From the NCBI RefSeq assembly GCF_016802725.1, contig NC_052668.1, positions 5,252,501 to 5,316,500 of the forward strand: DNA of 64,000 bases. Direction: 5' to 3'. A program made the translations under genes and the position numbers. The DNA is from Solenopsis invicta. Taxonomy: Eukaryota > Arthropoda > Insecta > Hymenoptera > Formicidae. This document shows positions 44,871 through 57,381 of the stretch, piece by piece (position 1 is the first letter of the stretch; each line of letters opens with the position of its first letter). Under the pieces are notes generated by a model. That model ran no database searches. It saw only the letters and a program-made list of their open reading frames with translations, and was not told where the DNA came from.

Positions 44871-45812
44871 TGTTCTTCATACTAGCTTACAAAATTATTA
44901 TAAAAATGTTTTTGCCTGTAAAATCTCAAATAATAATATGTTTTAGATGTCTATCACTGCCGAATTAAGGTATTCTTAGATTATCTTACAAATTAAGTGT
45001 TTCAATCCTGAGTCGAAAAATTCATGTCTTGGTCTAGATAAGTTCTGAACGCCAGTTTAATTCTTTATTAATATTTTTAGGGATTTAATAATTAGGGTTT
45101 TATGATAAGCAATGATAAGCTTTTAAATATCCTTAATTTCATTTTTGACATACATTATTAAATGTGGAGAGAATTTTTTCTGGTCATTTAATTTTTTAGA
45201 TGATTTGGCCATGTCATTATATTCTATTCAGGTTCCTTGACTGTAACATATGGCAGTGTAATGCCTTATAATTTCGTCATTACTTCTGCTGGTGGTAAAT
45301 GCTAGCAATTTCATTGCCACTATGCCATGGAGCTTGTACTCATAATTTGTTATTGACAACAATAACGTCGTTGGTAATCTCTTGAGCGGTATTTCATTAT
45401 TCTCCAATTCATCTCTGTATATTTCAAATAATATATACTCGCTTAGATATGTGAAAAAAATTGGTTTTAAGTTTAAATGAATAACTATTTTCTATTATAA
45501 AAATAACTACAATTCAATGTGTTCTTTTAGTTAAAATTTAATAATAAATCGATTGGTGTTAATAGAATTAAAAAAGTACTAGTTAAATTTAGATACACAC
45601 ATTTTGATAATAATGTTTTAACTTCTATTTAATGATTTATTACCTTGTAAGCTTAGTTCTTTTGTCACGAATCCAGCACATCCTGCGGTTTCACATTCTC
45701 TTTGAGAATGTAAGCAACTATCTTCTACGATTTCCTTATTAAAAGATTTGTGCATTAATGATGCTAGTCGTATAAAAAGTACCGCGAATGTGCGTTGCTT
45801 ATTGGTGCAATT

Positions 45813-48800
45813 TTAATCACATATATTTCGCTCTTCAAACGTGGGACTGTAACTCTTTAAAATTTGGCGACTAATATGCCCAATTGTTGTATTGCACAAC
45901 AGTGACAAACAGCCTAATTTTGGTTCAGTTTTTTCAAATATAGAAATATCGCACTTTTGCTTATATATTGATCTGTTGATGCCTTTCTTGTTCACGTGCA
46001 TCACCATTTTGAAGAAATTATTGCATTGATGACTGGCAAGTTCATCAGCAAATTTCTTATAATCAAATAATGCGCACAAGAACAGTTGAAAAAAGCTATC
46101 AAAACTGCACGTGTTTTGCAATGTTGTCACCACCTGCTTATTTTTTACGGCTTTCAGCTGCACATCTCCGCCATTCTTTAGAATGGTACGTCTGTAAATT
46201 TCGAATGCTACAGAAGTGCATTCTGTGCATAACTATTTTGCAAATATGTACCTTTCGGCTTATTTGGTTTTTGTGCAGCTGAAATTTGACCACCCCAATC
46301 TTCAAAATCTTGTGAGGCGATAATGTCATTCACATTTTCTTGAGTATAGCATTGCAAGCACAAACCATTCTGACCATAGCCCTCATTTTCACCATCAACA
46401 GGCAATGAACAGAAATCCAATGCACGGACAGGCTTTCCACATACCTATAGTGAAATATAATACAAACACATCACTCTTACATTTTATCACCTTATATAGG
46501 CATAGTATTTATATAAATATATATTTGTACAATAAATGAATTGAGTACATAAAATCCAGTATGAAACTAATGTAACTGGTGTCCCTCGCATTGCCTCATA
46601 CTAAGTTTTTAGTTATTACTTTATATAAAGATACAAATATTATAAACATATAAATAAAAATGCCAATTATGTTTTGATCTTTTACATTAGTAATAATTAT
46701 GAAACATTTAGGGTAATTAAAGAATACTTTAACTTCATTAAACATACGTACAATACCAGTGAACAATTTGCGTTTACCTGCCAAAATATTTTGGAAATTT
46801 AAGTAATTTTATTCTCTCATATTTTATTTTATTTTGAGAATATTTCTTTTGATGTCATACTAACGAGACAATTTCTTTGGATGTACTAACAAGCCAATTA
46901 CTCTTGTAAAAAATTTTCTTGTAAATTAAGAAATGAATTAAAGTATTGTATGAAAAATAATATAAAATAAAAAATAATTTAAAGATAAAACTATACAGGC
47001 TTTGTAATACTAATTATTATATTTGATTTCTTATTTATGATACTTGGTTTTTTCAATACTTATATATTGTTTGTTATAAGGTTTTTGGAAGGTGACACTG
47101 TCATTTTAAGCAATATTACATATGTAGTTTTAATACCGTGCACGTATGAGCGCCTCCAGGTTCGTCTCCTTTTGAGCAAAGAGAGCATGCTAGTAGAGGA
47201 TTTTTTTTCAAGATCTACACATTTGTTTCCAGGCTGACAGTCACCATTCTCTTATCTGATATTTCTAATACCTCTTTATCAGGCTTGGATAGTAACTAGT
47301 TAAAAAGTCAAACAAAAAGTTAAAAAGTTAATAACTTTTAGCTGAGTTAATTTTTTATTTATATAACTTTTAACGTAACTAAATTAATTTTATGTATCAT
47401 CAACTTTAACTTAATTTTGTTTAAAAAATTTATCAACTTACCCGACCCTGCTCTTTATTTTGTCCTGTTGCTTCGGCTAACTTCATTACGCCGTTTAAAT
47501 GGTCTACATGTGTTTTTAAGAACTTATCGACTCTCATTAAGTGTTTTTCTGGTCCCAATACAAGAGTTTTTAAGTTCTTTAACTCACACTCGACTGGAGC
47601 ACTCGACGCGGGTTTTCGACCATAGAGGTAACATTTTGATATCTGCAAGCAGTTTTGCAGTAAACTGCGGAAAATAATACGCATTAGCTTCTTGCTCCTC
47701 AGACTGATTAATTTTTTCCTGGACGCTTTTATTAATTTGAGCAGCCCAGTTTCCCCACATATTAGGCTCTGCATCTTGTAATACTATTGGCATTTCGTTG
47801 AAATTTTCATTTTCGGCAGCATCAAATAACGCAGTTGCCTGAGAAGTAACAACTTGAAGCAGATATTTTTTTCTGTGTTTCGCAGAAAGACGATTCATTT
47901 GTTACTTCGCTCTGTGAAAGTGCGAAGTAGCGCTGTAATGATTTTTGCTACTTTCGCCACGTTGTCACACAGCACTAATTGGCCAATAGAAGCGAGATAA
48001 AACCTGCGAACTGCCGCAACCGATTTCTTGAGTAAGTTTGCGTATGTTTTGACAAAATGTGCTACATCAATTCTGATGTAGCAACATGGCATAGTATCAT
48101 CGTTACATGCAGCAGCGTATTCGTAAATTGTTGTGTGTTTTGTAAAGGCTCTAATAGCAGCCGTAAGTAATGCCTTAGCTCCATCACAAATGACTTCTTT
48201 TGGGGGTGGAAGACCATGTTTTTCCGTATGATCCTTTAGCCAAAAAGCTAAAGGATTGGTTCTATGTTCTTCGCTAAGCATGAAAGCTGAAAAATTGATA
48301 TTTGGCCTTCTACTGGTGGCAACTAAATATAAAAACATTGCCCCTGATTTTAGTCCATTTTCGTGAACAATGGTCTTTACGATGGATCCTGTCGCATCAA
48401 TTAGCCAGGTGGATACTCCACGATTAGCGTAGGCACGTGTGATTTCATGCTGATGATTCGTTGAATAGTGAACCAAGAAAGGAGAAAATCCGATCCTATG
48501 AATAGCATTTTTGAATAAAGTGTCTTGCATAAATTTTAATGCTTGGATGGGATTTTTGTGCAGATAATACAATATTTCATCCTCGTATCGTGCGGTTCTC
48601 AACACATTTGGATTGGGAAGAATTGCTGGTATCGGATCTCCTTTATTCATCAATTCATCAGCTTTTTCCGCCCGGTAGGCAAACACTGACTTGTGTTTTA
48701 ATGCCTTTACTAGTGTCTTTCTAATTGGAGCTCGCAGATAAATTTTACCGCATGTCCCATTTCCTTTTGTGACACGGAAATTCATTTGCAAAACTCCCTC

Positions 48801-48960
48801 TCCTACGGATTCGATAATACAATTTAAATCAGAACCACACTTGCAATAAGCAGTTATATGCCCGGAAAGTTTATCTTGATTGTAATTATTTTTTGCGTTG
48901 AATCCGCATTCGGAACGAATTTTCTCCCAAATTTTCTTATTTACAAAATATTGCCATGCA
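45813..48960 (-). pseudogene. MULE/NOF-like transposase gene with introns, decayed
   Basis: The main exon begins after a good acceptor (TTTATAG at about 48961): GAWQYFVNKKIWEKIRSECG, AYCKCGSDLNCIIESVGEGV, then a core with WLIDATGSIVKTIVHE and later EVICDGAKALLTAAIRAF. These are plausible first and second catalytic aspartate regions of a MULE transposase. A conserved-looking HFVKTYANLL and YLASIGQLVL follow. Frameshifts at about 47897 and 47620 separate MNRLSAKHRKKYLLQV and LKTLVLGPEKHLMRVDKFLK. A further exon (about 46443, after acceptor CACTATAG) has VCGKPVRALDFCSLPVD and CLQCYTQENVND; more pieces run to 45813. It is not functional. The first exon was not located. Confidence 0.65.
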
Positions 48961-50402
48961 CCTATAAATTCAAACGGAAATAAAAACAAATAATTATGTA
49001 AGTATAATTAAAAACTAGAGAGATATTCGACCGATACATGTAACATACAATTTCAAGTAAGAAAGCTTATTCGGTCATAGCTAGATCTTAGTGCTTTATA
49101 TATACGTGTGACTTTATATACTTCAATTAGTTTTTTATTTCAATTAGTTGTAGCACTTTTCTCTTGATTCCAATATTGTTAAGAGCTGTTTTTGGGCGAA
49201 GGGGTGGAGATACATCTCCGCAAGTTTTGTCGTTCGAAAGCACCTAAGAAGCACCTAATTATTCAACCCTTTTTCTTTATTTTGGGCTCTTGCTTCAATG
49301 ATATTTGTTGGTGTGCTGCTAGCTTATGCCAAGCTGGTAGTACAACCTTATACTTTAAATTTCCGGAAAACAAGAAGAGCATCTAATTTTTAAATAGAGC
49401 ACCTAATTAGCACCTGAAAAGCACCTAATTTTCATGCTCTTTTTTTCATTTTTGACAACCTTGTTCTGCTAGCTTGATAGACGTTAGTTTTGGACCAATA
49501 GTAAAAGAAACCTTGTTCAAACCAACAAATGTTATTGTAAACGCATCAAAATCTGGTAAAATAACATAAGGTAATTAAATTTTTCATTTAACAGATTTTC
49601 AGATAGTGTTATACACAATTGAAAAATAATTTCATAAATTATATAATAAAATAGCAATCCTTAATTGTCAATTGTTATGCCTATAATATTTTATATTTTA
49701 TTTAATAATCCAATAATAGCTGTAAAAGAAGTTATTCAAATAAAATTTATATTTCTTACAGATCATTTTAAAATGTGGTTAGAAGAAGCTTATTTCCCAA
49801 ACATTGGTTCTAATAGCGTTCTTCTTATCGATTCATGGACTGGACATTGTCCCAATATTGTTTCAAATTTAACACCTCCAAGAAAACATATTACTACTAT
49901 GATCAGGGCTGGATTTACTATAGGGACTTAATGGGCTATAGTCCAAGGCGGCAAAATATAGGGGCGACAAAATATGGAGACACGACGCGCCGCAGCATGT
50001 CATGCCGCGGCGCGTCGTGCCGCAGGACCGCGTTTCAGAGGCGGCATACGGCTGAGGTTCAATCGTACGCCGCGGTGTGTCGTGCCCACCGAAACCCTAT
50101 CTCGCAAGAGAAGTTAGACTTCGATTATTACATATATGAGATCGAGCCCGGCGGCCGGCAATCGGCAACGATACTTACGATACGTGAGAATTAGCGTGCG
50201 ACAATATTATATCCATTTGTGTTTCATATTTTATGTTTTATCTTTTGTATTTTAAAATCAAATAAATTTCTTGATTAGTATATATAAATTTTAGTTATTA
50301 ATTGCAGTTTTTTACGTTTTTTTCCTTTTACTTCCTTTTTTATAATTTGCATTAGATTGCTGTCGCAGCCTTCAATTTTTTTTTAAATATTATATAAGAA
50401 AC

Positions 50403-52949
50403 ATGAGTGACGGACGAATACGGTTAAGTGGAAGTCAGTACAAGAAACATAGGTTGGATAAGACTGAGAGAGAACGTAGTATCGTAGAAAAAACTCTTAA
50501 AATTGATAGTTTCTTTAATCAACCGAAAGTTGTTAATCAACTAAATAACTTTGAAAAACCAGCCATTTCCATTGCTGATTCTTCAAAACAACTCCTTCCC
50601 ATTATTGGTTCGGATAATATCAAAGAAATTGTACCAACAGCTTGTGACATAGACCCTAATTCTAATTTCACCTCAAAGTCCCCAGAGCCAACTACTTCGT
50701 CTTCTATTACTAATATCAATCAAAGTAATAATTTGGCAGTTAATTCTAATGTGATTGTAAAGGATCCAGCTTTATGGGTAATAAACGATGCTACACGTAA
50801 ATACGTTTTGCAGCATGGAATTAACCAAGATCATGTTCATGATAAAAATTTTGATTTTTCCCGCTCAAAGAGACTTTGTGGTAAGTAATATCGATATTTA
50901 AATGAATCTTTATTTAAAACCCAACTTGTCAATGGCCAAATAGTAAAGCGATCGTATTTAATGTACTCAGAAAGTTCTGGTTCAGTGTTTCGTGTTCCTT
51001 GTCAATTATTTGGTGGAACTACAAAAATAGCAAAAGAAGGATTTGACGACTGGAAGTATGGCAATGATGCATTGAAAAATCACGAGAATTCTTTTGAACA
51101 CAAGTCGTGTGTTTTAGAAATGAGATCAAACACTCTTGGAAAAATTGATACACATTTTTCTTTTCAAATAGACACAGAGAAAAAGTACTGGCGCAACGTT
51201 TTAAAACGGGTTGTAGCCACTGTCCGTGCTTTGGTAACTGCAGGTTTACCTTTAAGAGGTCATATCGAGAAGTTTGGTTCGTCAAGCAGTGGTAACTTTA
51301 TAATGTGTCTTGAACTTATTTCTGAATTCGATCCTTTTTTGGCAGAGCATATAGCTAAGTACGGTAATCCAGGTCAAGGCCACACTTCGTATTTATCTTC
51401 TACTACATATGAACATTTCGTTAAGTTAATGGTTGAAGAAGTAACGAAACAAATAATTAAAGAATTAAAGAGTGCCAAGTATTTTTCTATTATAGTAGAT
51501 TCAAGTTCAGACATATCTCATACTGATCAACTTGCAGTGATTGTGAGATATGTTTTGGAAAATGGACATCCTGTAGAGAGGTTTCTGTGTTTTGTTCCGA
51601 ATGCTGGTCATAAATCCATCGAACTTTTTGATGCTGTTGTCACTGTGCTTGTAAGTTTTGATATCGATATTGCAAATTGTAGAGGTCAATCATATGATAA
51701 TGCCATGAATATATCTGGAAAATATGCCGGATTACAAGCTAGAATTAATGAAATTTCTCCAAATGCTGTATACTCTCCCTGCTCAGCTCATTCCCTGAAT
51801 TTAGTTGGAGAACATGCAGCAAGTTGTTGTAAAAAAAGTAATGACTTTTTTCTTCTTCAAAATTTGTATGTATTTTTTTCAAGTTCTACTTATCGCTGGG
51901 AAATATTACAGAGACATTTAACACAACGTGAAAACAGAACTCTAAAAGGCTTGTCACAAACACGATGGTCAGCCCGTTATGACGCGTGTCAGAGTCTTAA
52001 TAAAGATTGGAATGAAGTGATTGAGGCTCTTACATCAATTGCGGAAGATGAAACAGAAAAATCTTGTACTCGATGTGAAGCTTCAGGTATCCTCCGACAA
52101 CTACAACGTCTTGAAACAGCTATTCTTTCTTCAGTATGGGATAATTTATTACAGAGATTTTATTTTTCTAGCAAGAAGCTCCAAGCAGCTGACATTGATC
52201 TTTATACTGTAGCAGAACTATACGGTTCACTAATAAACTATGTTAAAAGTATTAGGAAAACTTTTGATACCTACGAAAATGCTGCTCTTAAAAAATTATT
52301 TGTTACAGAGTATGAAAATATATCGAAAAGAAAAAAGATGAGAAAACTCCAAGACGATGAATCACGAAATTTTGAAACCAAATTTATTGGGCGAGAAAAT
52401 TTTAAAATCAATACTTTTTATGTCATAATTGATAGAATAGTTGCAGAGTTAGAACGTCGAAAAGCAGTCTATGAAAAGTTAAGCACAAGTTTTGGTTTTT
52501 TAACTAAAGGAATTACAATGGATGATAAAACTATTGCTAAAAATGCTGCCAGATTAAGTAATGAATACAAAGAAGACTTGCCAGATTCAGAATCGTTTCA
52601 AAATGAATGACTCCATTTCTTTGGATTTTTAAAAATTTTAAATGAACCTCCAAGCACTATTCGAGAGATCTGCAAAATGATTTACGATAAAGGCCTCCAA
52701 GAAGTATATCCTTACATTAATATCGTACTTAGAATCTTCTTATGCATAGCTGTAACAAACTGTTCAGCAGAAAGATCTTTCTCAGTATTACGGCGCGTCA
52801 AAAATTATCTCGGATCTACGATGTGTGATGAACGTCTCAACTATTCAGCAGTTCTTACAATTGAGTCAGAAATCGCAAAACGTATAAATTATGATGATAT
52901 AATTGATTCATTTGCTAATGCTCAGTCGTGTAGAAAGGTAATAAAATAA
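50403..52949 (+). pseudogene. hAT transposase (ZMYM1/TTF-type), two in-frame stops
   Basis: One 849-codon frame, interrupted only by TAA at 50886-50888 and TGA at 52608-52610. The N-terminus is polar (MSDGRIRLSGSQYKKHRL). A TTF-type zinc-finger region includes VFRVPCQLFGG, GFDDWKYGNDALKNHENS and a following EHKSC. The hAT core has SIIVDSSSDISHTDQLAVIV (first acidic site), a RGQSYDNAMNISGKY box and PCSAHSLNLVGEHAA, then the all-alpha insertion. The C-terminal dimerisation domain reads TNCSAERSFSVLRRVKNYLG. Length matches the family. Integration by cut and paste with 8-bp duplications. Light decay suggests moderate age. Confidence 0.9.
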
Positions 52950-53249
52950 GTAATAATTGAAGAAGTAATTCACAATTAAAGGACCTTCATTTAATAAGTA
53001 TTTTATTGTCAAAATCAACATTTTAATTAAAAATTAAACTATAATAAAATCAAATAAAAAAATAAACTTTAAAAAATTAAAAAAAAATAAAAAACAAGAA
53101 AACACAAAAAAACAAAAAACCGGAGTGTGAAGTCCTATCGTGCAGCCTTCTCGTGGCACACTCTGAGTGGTATTTAATAATTCATTTAATATAATAAATA
53201 ATCAATTATAATACCAGCTAATGCGCGTAGGTTTTTTTGCAATATTATA

Positions 53250-53705
53250 CAGAGTGACCCAGAAAATCTGCCCATGCCCCCGTGGGTTGATAGAGCAAGT
53301 AAAACTGAGAAGAAAAGTCCTTTACCATTTTTCGAAATTCGCAATAGTTAACGAGATAAAAATTAATTAAAGTCGGCGAATGAAGGCGTACTTTCCCTAC
53401 CCACCGCGCGCGGGACCGCCTAGCCGTCACCAAGCTCTTGGCTCGGCGACAGCCAGGCCGTCCCTCCCGCGCGCGGTAGTTGCTGCTTTACTCCCTCCTC
53501 GCCGCGCCGCCTGGTCCTAGCTTGGTGACGGCTAGGCGATTCCGCGCGCGGCGGGTAGGGAAAGTACGCCTTCATTCGCCGACTTTAATTAATTTTTATC
53601 TCGTTAACTATTGCGAATTTCGAAAAATGGTAAAGGACTTTTCTTCTCAGTTTTACTTGCTCTATCAACCCATGAAGGCATGGGCAGATTTTCTGGGTCA
53701 CCCTG
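53250..53705. mobile_element. palindromic MITE with GC-rich core, in the hAT
   Basis: Ends CAGAGTGACCCAGAAAATCT and the inverse of CAGGGTGACCCAGAAAATCT, with TA at 53248-53249 and 53706-53707. Arms of about 190 bp carry TCCTTTACCATTTTTCGAAA and CCTTCATTCGCCGACTTTAA. The centre at 53400-53560 is very GC-rich (CCCGCGCGCGG). Same terminal style as the MITEs at 1906 and 2920, but different arms. Confidence 0.85.
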
Positions 53706-54344
53706 TATATACAAGTTGACAAGTTATATCCTAATATTAACCTATTAAAAGCTGTTACATTTGGAATTTATTTTACACAGGCATTAGACTTGTTAAGTTA
53801 AAAGTTGTTACACTTAGGAATCATGTTCAGGTCGCGTTATGCATTTCTTATAAAAATTCTAATTTTCACTGTACAAGGGGCGGCTGCTACTTTTCAGCCC
53901 CAAGCGGCAAAATACGTAAATCCGCGCCTGATTATGATTATACCTAAAAGCACTACAGGGAAAATACAACCATTAGATGTTTACGGATTTTGAATTTGGA
54001 AGAATTTTGCTAAAAAATTTTTGGATACTGTTTTACTATTAGAAAGTAATATAAATTTGCATGAACAAAATAGTATATTAAAATTGCAATTTTCAATACA
54101 CAACCAAATGTCATCCCCACAATATCACAACTTATTTAAATATTCGTGGTTTAAAAGTGGTTATACAAACAAAAGACCAGGAGAATTTAAAAATCTTGTA
54201 GAATTTAGTTTTCAAAACTTCAACAACATGTAATATCGAAGGTTGCAATAATATAGCTGTAGTAAGATGTCCTTGATGCAAAATGTCATTACGTTTAAAA
54301 CATTTCTTCATCAAGTATAATTTCTGTAATGAGTATAATGTGTA

Positions 54345-54704
54345 AATGATTACAAAATATAAAATTATATAAACACTTAAAACTCATTTCACTATTAAGT
54401 ACATTAAAAAATTATTATGTAAATCACAAATAAATAAAATGTAAAAACGTAAAAAAATATTTTTAAGAAAATAATCTTATAATACTATAAAGAAATAATA
54501 TAGAGAGATGAATAAACAATAAAAATTTTACTAAAGAGGAATAATAAAAACTGTAATTTTTAGTATTATTTATAATCTGTATTGCTGGATATATTAATTG
54601 CAACAATTTTGTCGCATATAAACACAGATATAGTATACGGAAACGTTTATACTCATTACAGAAATAATTAATTCTCAAAAATAGTATTTCGTAATATATT
54701 TTTA
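54345..54704. other. no gene seen
   Basis: AT-rich sequence after the relic transposase gene. No feature is supportable. Confidence 0.4.
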
Positions 54705-55070
54705 ATATATATTGTTAAATTTGGAAAAAACCTTTAATTTGGCTGAAAAATAATTTTTTAAGTATAAAAAAACTTTGGGTGGTGGGGGTATTTTTTTAAA
54801 CAAAATAAAAACAATTTTTTTTATAACTTTAGAGTACTTTTTAAACCATATAACTTTTGTTAAAAAAATTTTTCTATCTTTTATACTTTCGATGCTATTC
54901 GCCCCCCCAAAAAATTCTGTTTTTTATTCAAAGGAGTGTTTCACTCCCTAAATTTAAGGTTCCGCACATATAAAAAAAATACGGGTTTTTTAAATTTTCG
55001 TGTTTAACAACATATTTCAAGAAGAATGAATTGGCGCCGGAAACTTGTTACATGTCCCTTGTGAACTGTA
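54705..55070. repeat. dispersed repeat, inverted copy of 26805-27190
   Basis: Contains TTTGGAAAAAACCTTTAATT, AGAGTACTTTTTAAACC, TTAAGGTTCCGCACATATAA, AACAACATATTTCAAG and GGCGCCGG in the order expected from the reverse of the 26.8-kb copy. Ends are not defined. Confidence 0.7.
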
Positions 55071-55214
55071 TTCTTACTTACTATTTTCTTGTTTTAAGAT
55101 TTGAATGCATTTTTATTCATTTATCTTCCTTTATTTCTTTGTTCTATTTTTTTCTGCTTTTATAATGTTTTTTTTGTGTTATTGCTATTTATTATCTATA
55201 TATAATTTACGTAC

Positions 55215-56285
55215 CGATTCAATTCTATTATCAGAAAGATCCAGATCACGCAATCTTCCAATTTGTGAGAAGGCAAATTTGTTCACGTGGCGCAACATAT
55301 TTCTGGATAAATCCAACCATTCCAAGAATTGTAGTGATTTAATAAAATTACTGCAAAACTGAACAATTCTATTGCCGGAAAGATCGAGTCGCTTGAGCCT
55401 TGGATGGATTGCAAAAGCTGTCGGAGATAGATAGTTGATGCGATTGTAAGACAAATCGAGAATTTCCAAGCCAGTGCCTGTATTGAAATGTTCGCCAATA
55501 AACCACGTGAGTCTGTTACCTCGCAACTTTAATGAATAAAGATTCATAAGACCAACAAAAGCGTTATTATCGATGTGTTTGATGGCATTGTATGACAGAT
55601 CAATTGTTGTGAGATTATAGAGGTACTGGAAAGTGCCCTCGTCGATTTTTTGTAATTGATTGCCACCCAGAGAAATCCTTTCTAGTGATTCAAGATTCAA
55701 TAACAACACTGTCGGCAAGATCTTGAGCTCTGTGCACGATATGTCAAGATTAATCAAGAACGAAGGAAATATCGGTGGAAAACCGCCATACAAGGGATTA
55801 CTGCTGAGATTTAAATATTGCAATTTATGCAAGTATTTGAAGGCATCCGATGACACTTGTTTTAATTTGTTACCTGCCAGATTTAATGAAATCAAATTTC
55901 TTAAAGGTAATTCGGTGATAGCTGTCAATTGGTTGTACGATATATCGAGATTCTGCAAAGTGTCTTCCAGACCGACAAACATATTTTGCGAGATATTAGA
56001 CAGCATGTTGCCAGAAAGTTCGATGCTGATAAGATTTTTAAAGTTATAAAATAATCTGGGTGGTATGTCGCGAACCAAATTGCGTGTTAGACTCAAGGTC
56101 ATGAGATTCGTTGATGTAGCACGAATTAGTTCAGTAGATAGAGCGGCGATGCGATTGAACTGCATATGCAGATGCGCCAAAGATGGTAATAGTGTAAGTG
56201 CTGAAGTTGGCACTAATAGAATGTTGTTGTCTTGCAAAGATAACCATTTTAGCTTCGTCAAACCGTCAAAAGATGATTCTTCAAT
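55215..56285 (-). CDS. internal exon of a leucine-rich-repeat protein, chaoptin-like
   Basis: 357 codons without a stop, starting at a consensus acceptor (T-rich tract, ACAG at 56286) and ending at a strong donor (TCG|GTACGT at 55214). Both boundaries are phase 0. The protein is about fourteen 24-residue LRRs with LxxLxLSxNxI consensus, for example LKWLSLQDNNILLVPTSALT, LISIELSGNMLSNISQNMF, LTTIDLSYNAIKHIDNNAFV, LEILDLSYNRINYLSPTAFA, LRDLDLSDNRIESV. Such LRRs form extracellular solenoids in cell-adhesion proteins. The sequence resembles insect chaoptin, a GPI-anchored photoreceptor adhesion protein, but Toll-like or other LRR receptors cannot be excluded without flanking exons. No signal peptide or membrane segment is in this exon. 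Upstream exons must lie beyond 56.3 kb and downstream ones below 55.2 kb; none are recognisable in the window, implying large repeat-filled introns. Confidence 0.75.
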
Positions 56286-56289
56286 CTGT

Positions 56290-57381
56290 AAAAAAAAATA
56301 TATATATGAAGTGTAATATAAAACTGTGTACGAATAATGTAAATAATTCATATAGTACGCAAAATATAACAGCTCTGTATATAATGTATTTTTTCATAAT
56401 ATTTCAATAAAATATAGCGTTAATTTCTAAAATATAATAAAAATATCACAATAGTATTAAAATGTCTGTTAAAATGAATCACAATATAATACTGACATTT
56501 TAATTATATTATTATAACATTTATGTAACATTACAAAGAATTAAATCATTTTAACCCTTTATAGTTCAACCGGACACTTAAAGATTCAAACGATTTTACG
56601 ATTTTAAATTATTCAGTAGATGTTAAATGAACAGAATCAGCAATCTTTCCTAAAAAAAAGTTATTGATAACGAGGACTTATCGGCTATATGAAATCGTAT
56701 TTCATTACTTGTACTTCAGTGTCACAATAATTATAAGTGAAATTCGAATTTCTGCTATTGGAGATCCGGTTGGACAATTACGAAGTTACTTTTTGCCAAA
56801 GTAAATTATGTTTTGTGTAAATTTCAAACTTATAACTTATTTCAATAGGTAAATAAAACTTTAACGAAGAAATTTTTACGTAGAACTAAGAAAATAATTA
56901 AAAAAAATAAAGAATTTTTATAATGAATTTCAGAAAAACTGCATAAATTGTGATAAAATCGTAGAAATTCTTTGTTTTTTTTCATAAAATTCATATAGAA
57001 GTAACATTTCTTTGAAAAACCCCAAGTTTCATCACCAAACTACGCATAATAACACATTACATAGTACTATGTCGAAAATCGTGGATATTTAGAATGCATT
57101 AGAAATATAGTTACAACAGACTGGGTAATATCCGGATGATTGCTCACGTCACAATTTAATATAACATACTCTGATTGACTGTAGTAAAAAAAAAATTGCA
57201 CTATAAGTAGCTGTGGTCAATTATAACTTGGTCAAATAAGACGCTTTTTGATAGACCATGATCATTATATAATATGATCTAAAATTTTCAATTGACGCAC
57301 AGTGAGCCGGAAGATCAAAAAAATTCAAAAGTTACAACATAAAATTATGTTGAAAATGTAAACTTATTATTATTAATATTA
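56290..57381. other. probable intron, no gene seen
   Basis: AT-rich. No LRR-coding frame or other gene is recognisable on either strand. Confidence 0.4.

Larger units (their letters stand above)
43996..49484. mobile_element. MULE-like (FB/NOF-type) DNA transposon, 5.5 kb
   Basis: Ends ACGTCTGTCAAGCTAGCAGA and the inverse, with perfect 9-bp duplications TAGTTTTGG at 43987-43995 and 49485-49493. The TIRs are interrupted but extend about 150-180 bp with GGTTGTC, GAGCATGAAAATTAGGTGC, AAAACTTGCGGAGA-like and AATATTG/CAATATT landmarks. A 146-bp tandem array lies inside the left end, and a multi-exon transposase-like gene is on the minus strand. 9-bp duplications and NOF-like protein segments fit the MuDR/Foldback group; group assignment is by inference. 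Confidence 0.8.
49904..53930. mobile_element. hAT element with 8-bp TSD, carrying a MITE
   Basis: Ends CAGGGCTGGATTTAC and CAGGCGCGGATTTAC (inverted), with duplications ACTATGAT (49896-49903) and ATTATGAT (53931-53938), 7 of 8 matching. GGCGGCAAAATA occurs just inside both ends. The 5' region has a GC-rich stretch with CGCGGCGCGTCGTGCC. The transposase frame follows on plus. The element sits inside the CENP-B/pogo-like relic and is itself interrupted by a MITE at 53250-53705. Confidence 0.85.
43006..54344 (+). pseudogene. decayed CENP-B/pogo-like DDE transposase gene, split by two transposons
   Basis: The coding pieces lie in three islands. 43006-43990: MIINSLNVVRLLLVSINLIY; then SYKRQAVEYWRNWN; a helix-rich RRVSSKRQLRRWMNN region; and VSKKVTKIVTKRII, with YNSDQ as a first acidic site. 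49484-49903: ETLFKPTNVIVNASKSGK, an apparent intron (donor GTAATT near 49570, acceptor TTACAG near 49760), then FKMWLEEAYFPNIGS and LLIDSWTGHCPNIV. 53935-54344: IPKSTTGKIQPLDVYGF and later YHNLFKYSWFKSGYTN, ending in a Cys-rich tail (CNIEGCNNIA). The motif order matches DDE_1-type endonucleases (pogo/CENP-B related). There are many stops and frameshifts. It was split by the MULE and the hAT, whose TSDs lie inside it. Confidence 0.7.
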
